Part shown: positions 21,731 to 33,539 of the stretch, piece after piece
Layout: each line of letters starts with the position of its first letter
How positions within the stretch are numbered: position 1 is the stretch's first letter
DNA from: Suillus spraguei
Lineage: Eukaryota; Basidiomycota; Agaricomycetes; Boletales; Suillaceae
Length of the DNA stretch: 64,000 bases
Direction of reading: 5' to 3'
NCBI GenBank assembly: GCA_016800925.1
Contig: JABCPU010000270.1
Coordinates: forward strand, 27,773-91,772
Program-made: the position numbers and the translations under genes
Notes under the pieces: model-generated
The model's input: only the letters and a program-made list of their open reading frames with translations
The model's database searches: none
Told to the model about the DNA's origin: nothing

Positions 21731-23500
21731 CAGGGATGTGCATGTAGCGTGTACCGTACACGTACTTGAGTAGATATTGAGCAGTATCTTGCATTTCTGG
21801 CGATGTTATACGGTCAGCGTCCTTCATCGGCCTACGCATTCACATACTTCAGGGTTCTCGTTCGGGGGGAAATTCACTGAAGCACAACAAGTCAATTCAA
21901 TATGAAGGGATGTATGCCAGGATTGAACGCACGAAATATGTCCGTGACAACAAATAAAAAAGGTACATACAAAGGACTTTTACCTTGGTCCAACGCGACC
22001 GACATAAAAACTTCCACTTTAAGCAGCATGTTATCAATATTTGAACCGAGACATCACAGCAGAAGTGCGTCACCTCTTCGTGAAGTGAACAAACATAGTC
22101 ATAGATCTGGATAGGTGAGTTTAACTGTGGACGGGATAGATCAGAACGGGCTTACCCATAATGTTGCCATTGACGCTAAGCTGCCACGTCAGAACGCAAA
22201 ACAAGTGGTTCAAACACCACGCACTGCATGTGAACTAGTGGACCATAGCCCGGGTGTGTCTATTATTGCCTTACCGCCATCGTGTTGGGAAAACGACACA
22301 CCTGGCCGCTGCAATCTCGTCAGCAGAATATTCCATCCGAGGTGAAAAAAGGGTTTTGCGCGTTCATCTTGTACCTTCTTAAGTATCTCAAGCTCTTTTG
22401 AATAAGCTTCATAAACGGATTCTAAAGTACACCATTCTAATTCGGCTCAGCTTCTTTCGCTGTAATTCGAAACGATTGACTGCCAGAGGTACCTCGCCCG
22501 AAAATTGCTTTTAGTCGTTTTGTAGCATTGATTATTACTTGGGTAGACAAATGAAGGTATTGAAGGTGTCCCTTTAACAAAACGAGATCGTACGCATTCT
22601 ATTGGGAAAGGGTAAATTACTGTCTCAGTCTTGCGTTTGCAGTGAAGGCGTTTATTTTCCAAAGAACGACAAGAACCCTGTAGGAAACCAGGCATTGTCA
22701 GAAATGAGGGTTGTTAAAATGCTAATCTGACGAACTAGCTGCTCTAGCGCGCCTTCTTTCTGGCAAATGTGCAGCATGCATGTCCAACCTGGACGCGCTA
22801 GTGAAGCCACCAGATTATCTTGGTCTACACAACCCTCCACAAAAATGCCTGCACTCAGAAAGTTATCTTTTTTTTCTGAATTCAAGGGATCGCAGGTTGT
22901 GGCCCATTTATCTAAAAACTGGTTACTTGTAACGTCGGATCAGCAATGTCAAGATTGAATGGTATGTACATACCAAATAGAGTTGCTAGCTGTGACCGAA
23001 AGTTCCCACACGAAAAATACCAGTTGATCCGGGGATCTGAATACCTACACATTCACCCGTCAGGACAACGACAAACTACCCTCCTCGATACACCGGTCCG
23101 ATGTGAATAGGGACATGACTTTGCTGGTGAGAAGTACCAACTATTATAAGCGTATTATGTGCGCAAGAGATCACCTCCATCAAAATCAAGGCCTCATTAT
23201 GTGCGCAACACGGAGCTGATCTGCATATAGAGTCATATTATAGAAGCTCTTGGACCTCGGTATATTGCAGAGTGCCTCGGAGGGCAGAGTCCGGGAACGT
23301 CGCGTGCCTTCGTGGGGCCATTATCATTACGCCTGCTGCAGTCCAAAGTTTTGGTTGTTATACGGTAGAACTATGGGAATACCGTGATCGTAAATTAGAA
23401 AGCAGATTCGTCCTCCCGGATGGGGTGGTGGTGCTAGGTAACCTGGCGCATACTCCCACACAGTTACGGTAACCTCGATTTCTCGGCCCCGGAGGTTGAA
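21731..23500. other. Upstream homology to DUF6533 copies, then no recognisable gene
   Basis: Up to about 21,810 the minus strand still aligns with sequence upstream of the plus-strand copies at 40,725 and 43,560 (GAAATGC.AGATACTG.), so the paralogy extends into intron or 5' DNA. From 21,900 to 23,500 I see only short frames without motifs. Confidence 0.35.
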
Positions 23501-24019
23501 CTAGGGGAGGATAGTACGCCCCGAGGGATGAGCTACGATATGATCAGGGTCAAAGTTGCCGTTAAACTCATCTGGCCTTCTGTGACAAGGTAAGTAGAAA
23601 AGAAGGAGGCCACAGAGGGGGATTTCGGCAGATGCTGAGTTGTCTACAGGTGTGGGAGGGGAACAACGATTAATGTTGACCCGTTTGAAATTGATGAGCT
23701 GGCAGTGGTGGATCGAGTGGATTAGTGTACAAAATAGTACTTGATAAAAGACGACCAATGTTAAATCGGTATGGTAGTTGCCACAGATGTGATGAAGGTT
23801 GTTGAGGTTGTAGGGGTTGCAGTAGTCACACAGGGCATGTTTGATGTTTACTATGGATTGCTGCTCGAGGGATTTGACGAAGAGAGGATTAATTAATGTA
23901 TGGCATGCTGCGTTTGATCCAACTTGTCTGGACGACACGAGACGAGGTGAAGACTTCCGTGTAGCGATAGTCCGTTGGTGATTAAGCCAAGGTGTGACCC
24001 AAGCTGGACGGAGTTTCAA
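23501..24019 (-). pseudogene. Ser/Thr-rich single-pass membrane protein, copy C (remnant)
   Basis: The 3' half of this open frame carries the family's membrane-proximal block: a hydrophobic LCGLLLFYL, then CHRRPDEFNGNFDPDHIVAHPSG. It ends at a TAG exactly where paralogs have the Gln codon of LPQVDL, and the following bases still resemble the family. Upstream (about 23,790-23,830) the Thr-rich VATT region is recognisable in another frame. This is a nonsense- and frameshift-inactivated copy without the cytoplasmic tail. Confidence 0.6.
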
Positions 24020-25788
24020 ATAAAACTTTCACTCATCGACATCGACGACTCTACTTATCGATCTTGCGACCCGTGCATGAGCGACCTGAACATTTGAATG
24101 GCATCATAATGTCAAAATCATGCACAAACTATTAGCACGGTTTTAGGATTGGTTTTATTTCTTGATGAAGTTCTAAGGAACCGACTCATCAGCCGTACGT
24201 CCGCATCTGTAGTATGCACAACAGCCGCAGCACTGGCCTATTATCAGTCAAGCTACACAAGGCGTACAATATCTCAGCCCTATTACTTAGTAAATGGGCA
24301 ACGCAAGTTAGCTGAACTGACTATGTATGAACTAACTTCCTACATACCTTCTGCCAGTGCTACATTTCAGTTGGAAGGCTCCTCGTGGTAAGTCACACAT
24401 CTTAATGTCTGTCACGGTTTATAATTATTTCATCACCCTGCTTCCTTTCCGACTTTCAATGTTGAAGGCGTCGTCTAAAACAATTGCACAAGCCCAACCT
24501 ATGCAGTCGAAAAACGTCTCGAAAAGGTTCGTTTCAAACGTCGAATGTCATTAATGAATTGCCAAGCATTCACCATGTAGTCCTGCTAATGTGGCCTTGC
24601 TCCTGATATCGTTCCCTGATCGGTACGGCATGTCTTTGGAAGTGCCACAAGCCCGTGTCGAAGCACGTGGCAGACAGAACTGGCACTGGTTCGCACACAT
24701 GGCCTTCATATCAAAGGCATCGCTTCATTTGTCCTTAGGAAGCTCACGAGTTCTGCTCTTTTAGTCCGAAAGTGTCTCATTCTGTACCTCACAGGCCAAA
24801 GTGACTCTGCCATCCTGCACGAAATAAAAAAGTACTAATTCGTCAGGTCCAGCCGTAAAAACGTTGTACTTTTAGGGTCCGAGCATGCCATCTGTAGGCA
24901 CCTCTGTTCAAACGATCACTACGATGAGATCAAGACGGTATCATGTCGCTTTCAAATTATGTTAGACACTTTTAAACTGACACCACCATTCTCGGGACAC
25001 GATGTGAGAGCACACCAGATGAATTTCCCCTCCTGTAGGTGCCTCTCGACGAGGAGAACACCTGCATACATCACTGTGCGTATCGTATCTTGCTGGACGT
25101 TTTATACACTTGATGACTGCATTTTCGTAAATAATTAAGCAGCTAACATCCGTATTTTCCCGACGGCCACACCCATTTTTCTACAAAATATCTCGCGATC
25201 TCGCAGCAAGGGTCGCAGTTGATGCTTACCCACCCTCATAACTTTCACATAGCTTCCGGATTCCCTTTATGCATTAGTCATGGTTATTCTGTGTTACGCG
25301 AGTAAGTGCTCACCAATATTATTATGTCCTGGTAAGTGTATATGATTTGGTCTTCCCGTGTACGTTCTCATCCGTCTGTAGGCGTTTTGCTTGACATGAT
25401 ATCAAAGATTTTGGAATTGATAGCATTGATGTCTGGGCTCCTGATGTTTGGAGATTACTATTAGGTGATTCTTCAAAGAATGCTTGCTTGTCTGAATGGC
25501 ACTATATCTCGTAGTTGTATCAGTTATGTTACCATTTTTGCATTACACAGCTTGCTACATATAACTCGAAGCTCTCGCTGCGCTCACCCGCATGTTATAT
25601 AGGCACAACTGCTTCGCCATTGCTGAGAGTGACGAGTTTCAACTTACAAAGCATTCTCGCGTTTGTTAGGCAGTGAACGCTATGAGTATTTCTCATGAAT
25701 CAGTTTACCGGCTATCGCTTTGGACGCGATCGTGACAGCCAGGTAGTGCCTGCGTCATGCCGCGGCGTGCATCTATGCGATGAGTCTA
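24020..25788. other. No recognisable gene
   Basis: About 1.8 kb of stop-dense sequence on both strands. Short frames (24149-24391, 24357-24554, 25695-25904) show no motif; the last overlaps the 3' end of copy D on the other strand. Confidence 0.3.
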
Positions 25789-26840
25789 CTACCTTATGGA
25801 CTCATATGCAGGCGGAACATCCCTTCCTTCCTCGCTGGGCACCTGTCCCGCATCCTGGTGCTGAACAGCGCCAGACCCCTCACCGTCAACTTCTTGTTGT
25901 GTAGGTAGGCTGCGCCCCTGACGGCCAGCAGCAGAAGCAGTTTCTCGCTCTTTCATCCCACGACTAGAAGAAGACGCATTGCTGACGCTTTGAGCAGGTG
26001 ATGTGAGAGGGCGCGGGGTGTGCCAGTCTGCTTGCTGCATTGCATACGTATTAGGTCCTCCTTGGGGATACTGACCTAGTTCTGGGCGTACGAAGCCATG
26101 AGAGGGGTACCCCTCGCCGGGGGAGGTGGCGGTGTCACTGTATTGCGAGGGAGAACTGATTGTGTGGCGGATGCTTGGACTTGCTACTGCGCCGGTGGTT
26201 GCACTCGCAGGTAGGTTGGAACTTACTTCAGGTTGGCGCATGCTTACTCCACGGTCAGGGTAGGGGGTGATCTCATTTCCTTCGCCAAGGTCGATTTGAG
26301 GACGGGTTCCACCCCCGGAGGGATGGGAAACGATACGATCGGGGTCCAAGTTCCCATCAGCTTCGTTTCGCCTTCTGCGCCGACGTAGGCAGAAGACGCA
26401 GAGCCCAAATAGGGCGACTACGGCGACACCACCGACGACACCACCTACGATTGCGCCGATGTTTATTGTGCTTCCAGGTGATGGAGTGGGGATAGCGATA
26501 GGGGTACTTGTAGATATCCCTGTGGTGATGATGGTTGTTGATCCGTACGAATATTGTGATCTGATAAATCAGGTGAACAACTGTAGAAACAAATGAGATT
26601 CAAGAGGACGAACGTGATCGTAGTGGGTAACGTAGTTGCCACAGATGTCATAGAGGTTGCATCTGGGGTTGTGCTAGTCGTAGCTGGAGTTGTGCTCGTT
26701 GTAACAGGAGTAGTTGATGCTGGGGCATTGCTGCTGCTCACGGAATATTGTGAAGGGGTGGAAGTAGTAGTTGGGGGTGCTAATGTAGTTGGCGATGTTG
26801 CGGTGGGAACAACAGTTACTGATCGCGTCGAATAGGCCAT
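25789..26840 (-). CDS. Ser/Thr-rich single-pass membrane protein, copy D
   Basis: Start ATG 26840 (MAYSTRSV), 50 bases after a TATATATA box. Exon 1 (26840-26632) and exon 2 (26560-25789) join in frame through a 71-bp intron (donor GTTACC, acceptor TATCAG), giving 326 residues. The acceptor avoids an in-frame TGA; the donor is weak and an alternative GTTCGT lies 14 bases downstream. The ectodomain is Thr/Ser-rich with STTPATT-type repeats. The membrane span is at about 106-128 (GAIVGGVVGGVAVVALFGLCVF), then an arginine run, the NLDPDRIVSHPSGG block, the LGEGNEITPYPD block and a C-terminus ending PPAYESIR (PPxY). This is the best-preserved minus-strand relative of copy F; both probably reach the cell surface. 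Confidence 0.7.
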
Positions 26841-26888
26841 GTGTGTACTAGAGAGCCTCGGATCTGACGGGTTGACTACATAGAGGAG

Positions 26889-26896
26889 TATATATA
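26889..26896 (-). promoter_or_regulatory. TATA box of copy D
   Basis: TATATATA lies about 50 bases upstream of ATG 26840 on the minus strand. It also argues against the in-frame ATG at 26921, which would lie upstream of it. Confidence 0.45.
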
Positions 26897-26924
26897 GGGG
26901 TGCTATCGTTAGTAGATCCAAGTC

Positions 26925-29900
26925 ACATGTTTAAAATTCAAATTCAAGTATTCAATATATAATATGGATACTATGGGCTTGAAATTAAGCGTGTGTAGCT
27001 ATATCAAGCAATAACACAGGGAATTTTGTCGTCAAACTTATTCTGAATTTGTGAAGTCAGTATACTGGAGTCCAAATGGTGAATGGTAGTGAGCGACTCG
27101 TACGACAGGACGGCAGGACTAGCGTGGGATGTTGAGAGTCGAGAACCCGTCGAAGGTCTGAATGCATTGATGAAGACGAGGCACGGTAAGTTATCCACCC
27201 GAGGGAACAATAATTGAGACACGTGTAGGCGATAGAATCAAAACTGGAATGACAAAAACAGGCAAACGGCTTACCACAATCAAACAAGGTCGGTCAGTTT
27301 GTAACAACTTATTGTCAGGTCACAGACCGGCTCGATCAAGATCTATATCGTCGTTCTGGACGCAAGGACGTATAACCACCGACGATTTAAGGTTTACATA
27401 AGCTACCATATCGGCTCCTTCCGAGTCGAGCTCGTCACTCCAACTTGATGAGGTGCTGCACAACACTATAAAACTATGGACGTAACGGAAAGAATACAAG
27501 GATAACGCATGGAATGCGCACCCTAGTGGACGGCCCAAACAGAGACTCGTGCAACTCCCTCGACACCAAACAAAATTAAACGACCATTGTCTCAGCTACC
27601 AGCTGCTCGCTCCTCTCATTCTCGTGGAGTAAATCTGTATCTGATTCGTTTGAGTGGTGCTTGCTGCGAGTTACATTCTGGGCGAACAGGTCAAACAAGG
27701 AATTTTTACTGAGCGGTGTCAAGGACATTCAAAGACCAGCAGCGAAATCGTCCTGTAGACATCATTCCAAAGGTTTCCAGTGTATTTTTATCGCTCTCGT
27801 GACTCATAGTGCCTCATGCACGTCAATTCACATAGATTCAGTTGATATAATAGACATACCAACAATCTCTGTGCCTGAAAAAAAACCGCCTGGATTCCAA
27901 GGAGGTCCACATAAGCTGCTCTTGTACATAGTCCATGATCTCCTTGATTGAGATCCCGAATGTCTACCATATCTTCTCCGCCTCCTGATAAGATAAAAAT
28001 CTCTCTTCAAGACGATGCGAGGTCGTACCAATACATACCCGGCGTTGCGCACGGACGACCCATTGTTATATGTACATCTGACGCCTCACTTCGACTTTTG
28101 GACCTAGAGTATGGTGCACATATAGATGATGAGATGGAGATAACAGACTAGGAGCAGGGTGGGCGTCATTGCCTCAGGAGTCAGCCAAGCAAAACTGTTG
28201 CAAGCGGAAGTAATGACGGGACAGTGAGTTGTGGGACATTAAGACCGTGCAAGAACCACTAAGGCTCCGGCTGCGAGTTTCGTAGGGTGTGGGACCTGTT
28301 AAAGTATAAGCGCGCTGAATAGTTAGACGATTGTTAGCGATAGTTATGCGATAAGGAGAGTGATAATTCTGTGATGATAAACGATAGATATTGACGATTC
28401 TGATGATAACGAGCGCGAGACGAGAACGAGACGGATCTAATTGCCTTCCTGCAAAAACGAGTGTACGTGAGCTAGTTTATACTATGAAACGCTAAGGGTC
28501 CTCGGGAATGGAAAGGCCGAACGATTAGGTGAAAACGGATGCAGAAGGAAGTGGCGTTGAGCCTGACAGGGTAGAGTGGAGAGAGGGAGAAAAAAGAGGG
28601 TACGGTTAAGTAGCAAGGAGGTGAAAGTGACGAGAGACGGGATAAGGGTCGATGCTGGCGAGGAAGGGATGACGGAGTTGAGCTGAGGCGGTGGTCGTTG
28701 ATGGTGGTCAAGGTAAGCGTTACTTCGCAAACGATTGGTAATCACTACAACCGAGACATTGCCAAATAAAAAGAATATGCTGGAGTCCAGATGATAAAAG
28801 AACTGTGGGCCTTGACACTGGGCCAGTGGTGGCTCAGTGAGGTTGGGTAGTAACAGTGCGGCCCGATGTGAAGACGGTGAATCAGCTCAGGGTCTGAATC
28901 CAGTCCAGACGGGGCGCAAGAAGTTCAGGTGAGCTACCCACCGGCAACAACGATTACGACTGCAGGAGGACACAACGATAACCGAGATGGAGTAGAAATC
29001 TGGCATGCAAAGACGGGTGCAACTTGAACTTGATTGGGAACTAAGCGCTTAGCCTGGAAGAAAATCTCTGGGTTAGGAAAGAGTTTGGCTCGATAATCGA
29101 TTTTCAACACTGCCGTGATCATTTAAATCCCTGATTTCAGGCCTCAACGTCGGTACTGTACGAACGATATCATTAGTCTGGTTCTCGCATATGTAACTAT
29201 AGCTTCAAGTGACGGAGGCCGAAGCCAGGGCCTAGCAGATAGTCGCAGTGATCCTAACTCGGCGGGCGGGGTTTGAATGGTTTTAACCTTCCCGGAGTGC
29301 ACATGATAGTCATTCGCGATGTTTTCTTCTCTCTTTGTGCCCATCTGCCCCTCTCGTCTCTCACCTCAGGGATAAATGCTGCGCATATTACAGAGCTGGT
29401 ACTTAATTTCAAGTTGAAAAGCATTCTCACTCGGGCACTGTGTGCTTGACACTGAGCATCTCTCATGTCCGAATCAGTCCGATTCGTGGCTATCACTCTA
29501 GAGGTCATCGTGACAGCTAGGTAATGTTCAGTAATTATCGGCTTGTCTAATTCCATCTTTCCACTGGGACCCCATTCAAATTGGTCGTCTTCCTGCGTCT
29601 GTTGCTTTTGACCTTGAATCGCATTCTTCTCTCGTCTTCTTCGATTACTCATTCGCTCGTCCATTTGGGCCCAAGTTCGCGTTTCGCTGAAATCCTCATA
29701 ACCTCAGTGATTCATTGCCGTGCTCTCACTACCGACGTTGAGTTCGAGGTCGCGTGTGATCTCGATTTTATGTTTGGGATGAACTGGATTACTGCGTGGC
29801 CACCGTTTTGTGGGGAGATGAGACTCCCGTCTCCAATCCTCCATGTCTGACATTCAAGGTGGGTGACAGTGTCCCATTGTCCTCGTTTTTTTAGTATCTG

Positions 29901-30305
29901 CTCATTTCCTTCTGTGTTTTTTGAAGCTCCGTGTATACTTAGTGGTGATGTCAATCGTATTGAACCTACTGCTAATGTTGGCGAATTAGAATTATCTCAG
30001 TCTTCGTCCCTCGTCGGGGTAATTTTATTGTCTTTGTAGACGTTCAGACTCGAACTTTATTGTCCATGACATCTTTTTCGGGCCGTTGGACTTGGTTGAG
30101 GAGCTCGCAGCCCGGAGAGAGAGCGAGCAAGGTTAAGATTGGCTCAAGCTACACGACAACCTGGTCTATCCGCTGACTAAGCTACAGAAAGGGCCGACAA
30201 GGTCGGTGCATAGCTCCTGCCCTCAGAACCCCCAGTCCACCGTGTCAATCAGGGGCCCCATAATTTTTCAACTCAGGAAGTCTAAGTTGTCAAACGCAAG
30301 AGTTA
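26925..30305. other. Long stretch without recognisable genes
   Basis: No frame with family motifs is visible. A plus-strand piece at about 29,730-29,850 (VEFEVACDLDFMFGMNWI) faintly resembles the flap-to-C-terminal part of a retroelement protease. About 80 bp at 29,480-29,560 recur at 34,800-34,885. At 30,100-30,185 there is an A-box-like TAGCTTAGTCAGCGG on the minus strand without a B box. Confidence 0.3.
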
Positions 30306-30310
30306 AAGAC

Positions 30311-31320
30311 TTTAGCCTGGCCAGTGTCAAAATCGAAATTTGTGTCTCATGGATTACGTAGGTTCGAAACCTGCTGAACTACAGTTTTTTTTATCAGAAC
30401 ATACTTTGGCATTCATTCGTGGATAGTTTTTTTAGAAGCTCATCGTAACTGGTCTTAGCCAGGTGGTTACCACAACAGAGTCAAAATCTATTTCTCTGGA
30501 ACTGTGCAGGTTTGAAACCTGTCGACGACAAGATTTTCTGTCGGAACACACATTGACATTCACTCATGGATGGATGCTTTATAAGTTCACCGCAACTGAT
30601 CTTAGCCAGGTTGTTGCCACAACAGAATCAAAATCTGTTTCCCTTGAACTGTACAGGTTCGAAACCTGCCGACAACAAGGTTTTTTCTATCGGAAGACAC
30701 CTTCATATTGACTCGTGATGGTTACTTTGGAAGTTCACCGTAGGTGGTCATAGCATGGTTTCCAAAGCAGAATCAAAATCTGTTGGACTGTACAGGTTTG
30801 AAACCTGCCGACGACGAGGTCTTTTTTTCTATCGGAACACACCTTGACATTCACTCATGGATGGTTTCTTTAGAAGTTCACCGTAGCTTGTCTTAACCTG
30901 GTGGTTGCCAAGGCAGAATCAAAATCTGCCGACGACGAGGTTTTTGTGTCAGAACACACCTTGACATCCACTCATGGATGGATGCTTTATAAGTTCCCTG
31001 CAATTGGTCTTAGCCAGGTGGTTGCCACAACAGAATCAAAATCTGTTTCTCTTGGACTGTACAGGTTCGAAACCTACCGACACCAAGGTTTTTCCTATCG
31101 GAAGACAACTTCATATTGACTCGTGATGGTTTCTTTGTAAGTTCACCATAACTGGTCTTAGCCTGATGCGTACCACAACAGACTCAAAATCTGTTTCTCT
31201 TGGACTGTGTAGGTTCGAAACCTTAGGTTACCGATGACAACATTTTTTTCTATCAGAACATACCTTGACATTCACTCATGGATGGATTCCTTGGAGGTTC
31301 ATCTTAACCGGTCTTAGCCC
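30311..31320 (+). repeat. Tandem array 2 of tRNA-like units (~150 bp period), inverted relative to array 1
   Basis: Seven units with spacer markers near 30404, 30552, 30701, 30843, 30961, 31111 and 31264, most 142-153 bp apart. Each consists of CTGGTCTTAGCCAGGTGGTT (A-box-like), an ACAGA-loop-TCTGT hairpin, a long variable-arm-like stretch, a B box (GGTTCGAAACC or GGTTTGAAACC at 30361, 30509, 30656, 30795, 31064 and 31212), CCGACGACGAGG and an oligo-T run. The loops mostly read CAA (leucine-type), apparently by change from CGA, which survives in the first unit (about 30331). The unit at 30880-30945 has lost its T arm and the last unit is truncated. Acceptor strands pair at about 4 of 7 positions, so these are probably tRNA-derived repeats rather than translating tRNAs. 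Confidence 0.75.
31004..31083 (+). pseudogene. tRNA-like unit, best copy of array 2
   Basis: The layout is acceptor-like TTGGTCT, then TAGCCAGGTGG (A box), hairpin ACAGA-ATCAAAA-TCTGT (anticodon CAA), a variable arm, T loop TTCGAAA inside a perfect B box, and oligo-T downstream. Pairing between the acceptor halves is poor. Whether RNA polymerase III transcribes it cannot be told from sequence. Confidence 0.5.
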
Positions 31321-32235
31321 CTGTGCAAATTGGTGTTGCAACATTAATATTTACTCCATGGTGAGTCATGCCTTCTGACACGTTCGAAACACGAATTATA
31401 TTGCGTGTCGTGAGGCTGCCGCAGGTTTTATGTAGTTTTTCAGGCTTAGTCAATCGCATATTCGACGAATCGATGTCAGTAGACGTGTCTACAATATCAG
31501 GCGCTGATTCGAGGACCACTGCACAGAGTACTTATCTAAATTGATTTAGAATGCACTCGCGATCAAGAAGAATATTGCAAGCAGAGACCTATTAGTATCT
31601 TGAACATTCTTTGCCGTCGGGCCATATACCGTGTGTCTAAAATTTAAATCATGGCAATCACTGTTCACCAAGGTGGAACATATGTCCAAACCAAACCTTC
31701 TCTGTTTGAAGTCATTGCGTCTTGGTATGGTTTACGCTTCGCAGGCACAAATTAGTACTATGTTTTTCATCGTCTGTTTCCACAACATATATGTCTTGCA
31801 GCCTAAACTCCGCCACACGCATTAAATAACTGAAAGTCAATAAAATTTAAAATTTTCGAACAGTCGCAAGTCGCACAAGGTGTTCCCTGGAAGTAGAGCA
31901 CAGTGGTCTGACTTTCCATAGTTAAAAAATTAATATTGTTCGAATATTGACTAAAAGACGCCGATCGGAAGAAAATAACAATGTGGTTTTGACTCTTGAG
32001 GGGACCCAAAAAGATATAGATTCTATGTTTATGTCGATTGGCCGTGTGCACAATGAGCCCATGATGAAATGTGCTGCTCAGTATCACAGGAAAGTCGACA
32101 AGAAGTCAGAGTCACTAAGCGCAATACAACAATAACTAATATCGAAACAGCGTCTGAGATCATGATCGAAAGGTGACGGAGCATCATTACAGATGACAAC
32201 TTCAAATATCGCCTGTGCATGAGTCTACTGCTATA
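31321..32235. other. No recognisable gene
   Basis: Short frames only. About 65 bp at 31,930-31,995 (TATTGACTAAAAGACGCCGATCGGAAGAAA) has a diverged match at 35,498-35,560. Confidence 0.3.
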
Positions 32236-32239
32236 CAGA

Positions 32240-33245
32240 ATCATACGTAGGGGATATCGATATCTCTCGGTTCTCCGCCTTCTCCTGTCCCCCATCTAGG
32301 TGCTGGACAGCGAGGCCGAGGCCTGACTCTCAGCAGCCTCTTTTTTATTCATTGCATGACAGCTGGAGGATGCGTTGCTAACGATTGTGGCAGGATATGT
32401 GAGGGGGCGCGAGTTGTGGCATCATATTCGGTCCGCCTTGGGAATGCTGGCCCGGGCATGAAGCCCCGAGAGGGGTACCCTGTGCCGGCAGTGGTAGGGT
32501 TAGCAGAGTATTGCGAGGGAGGGCTGAGTGGAGAATGTGTGTGGTAGTTACTTGCACCTCCTGCACCCGAGGGTCGGAAGACGCTTTCTCCATATTGGCG
32601 CATGCTGCTGCTATGGTCGGGGTTGGGGGTGATCTCATTTTCTTCACCGAGATCGACCTGGGGGAGGGTTCTGTCTCCTGAGGGATGGGAAATGATATAA
32701 TAGGGGTCAAAGTTGCCGCTGAACTCGTCTCGCCTTCTGCGACGAAGTGAACAGAAGATGAGGAGAGTGAGGAGGGCGATTGCGACGATACCACCGATGA
32801 CACCACCAACAATTGTACTGGTGTTTGATGAGTTGTTGTTTACGGGAGAGGAAGTTGGAACAGGGATTGTGGATGTCTCTGTGGTAACGACGATTGTTGA
32901 TCCATATAAAGTTTGTATATTACTAGTTGTTGTCCAATGTGTGGACAAATTGGGAGTTGTAGGTGGTATTGCTGAAGTTGATGGGGGTGTCGGTGTGTTA
33001 CTAGTTGTTGTCGAAGGCGTGGACAAATTGGGAGTTGTAGGTGGCGTTGCTGAAGTTGATGGGGGTGTCGACGTGTTACTAATTGTTGGTGTGGATGATT
33101 GGGGAGTCATAGTTGGCGTTGCTGAAGTCGATGGGGGTGTCGATGTTGTACTGGTAAACGTCACGGATGATGTTAACTCGAATGTAATTGTGGGAATCGC
33201 TGGCCCGGGGCCTAGTATCGGCGGAGTATACAATGGATTGGACAT
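32240..33245 (-). pseudogene. Ser/Thr-rich single-pass membrane protein, copy E (damaged tail)
   Basis: A single open frame from ATG 33245 (ATGTCC, 16-25 bases after a CCTAATACC leader) runs 298 codons to 32349. The ectodomain (1-143) is Thr/Ser/Pro-rich and contains a 78-bp tandem repeat (26 residues, PPSTSATPPTTPNLST type; two copies near 32,943 and 33,019 plus a diverged third). The membrane span is at about 144-166, followed by SLRRRRRDEFSGNFDP and LPQVDLGEENEIT. After the YPSRGFMPGPAF region a frame change replaces the family tail. DNA homologous to the normal tail continues to about 32,240 but carries stops, and the PPAY site there reads SPTY. The ectodomain and anchor may still be made, without the PPxY motif. 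Confidence 0.65.
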
Positions 33246-33535
33246 GATGGCAAGAAGAACGGGGTATTAGGAAGTCACGAGTAAGTTCATGCTATCCTAT
33301 TATCAATTTTATTAGTCGGGAGTTCCTTTCGAAGGCTTGATCAGTTCTAAAATATCGTTGTCAATGTCAACTTGAACTCACCTCTCAGCGCTCAGCTCGC
33401 GACTATTATCACCTCCTCTATGTTGCACCCGCTGTCATCTCTTAATTAACGTCAGTCCTTTGTCCACAACTTGATCTACTTACGGTTGGACGCGTCTTGA
33501 GAGATATACTTCAGAGTGACGCCTTTGGGATAGTT
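33246..33535. other. Upstream region of copy E
   Basis: Contains the CCTAATACC leader just before the gene. Nothing else is recognised. Confidence 0.3.
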
Positions 33536-33539
33536 CAGT

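Noticed and set aside
28472..28745. Ser/Pro-rich minus-strand frames
   Set aside because: Two overlapping frames of similar length over a purine-rich tract; this looks like compositional bias, not a gene.
29254..29664. 136-codon minus-strand frame with a basic N-terminus
   Set aside because: It overlaps a dispersed repeat, has no recognisable motif, and an opposite-strand frame of similar quality exists.
29730..29850. Retroelement protease-like DLDFMFGMNWI
   Set aside because: A single short phrase without an active-site DSG upstream and no neighbouring pol; too weak to call a mobile element.
30100..30185. tRNA-like TAGCTTAGTCAGCGG on the minus strand
   Set aside because: It has an A-box look but no B box; not enough for a tRNA call.
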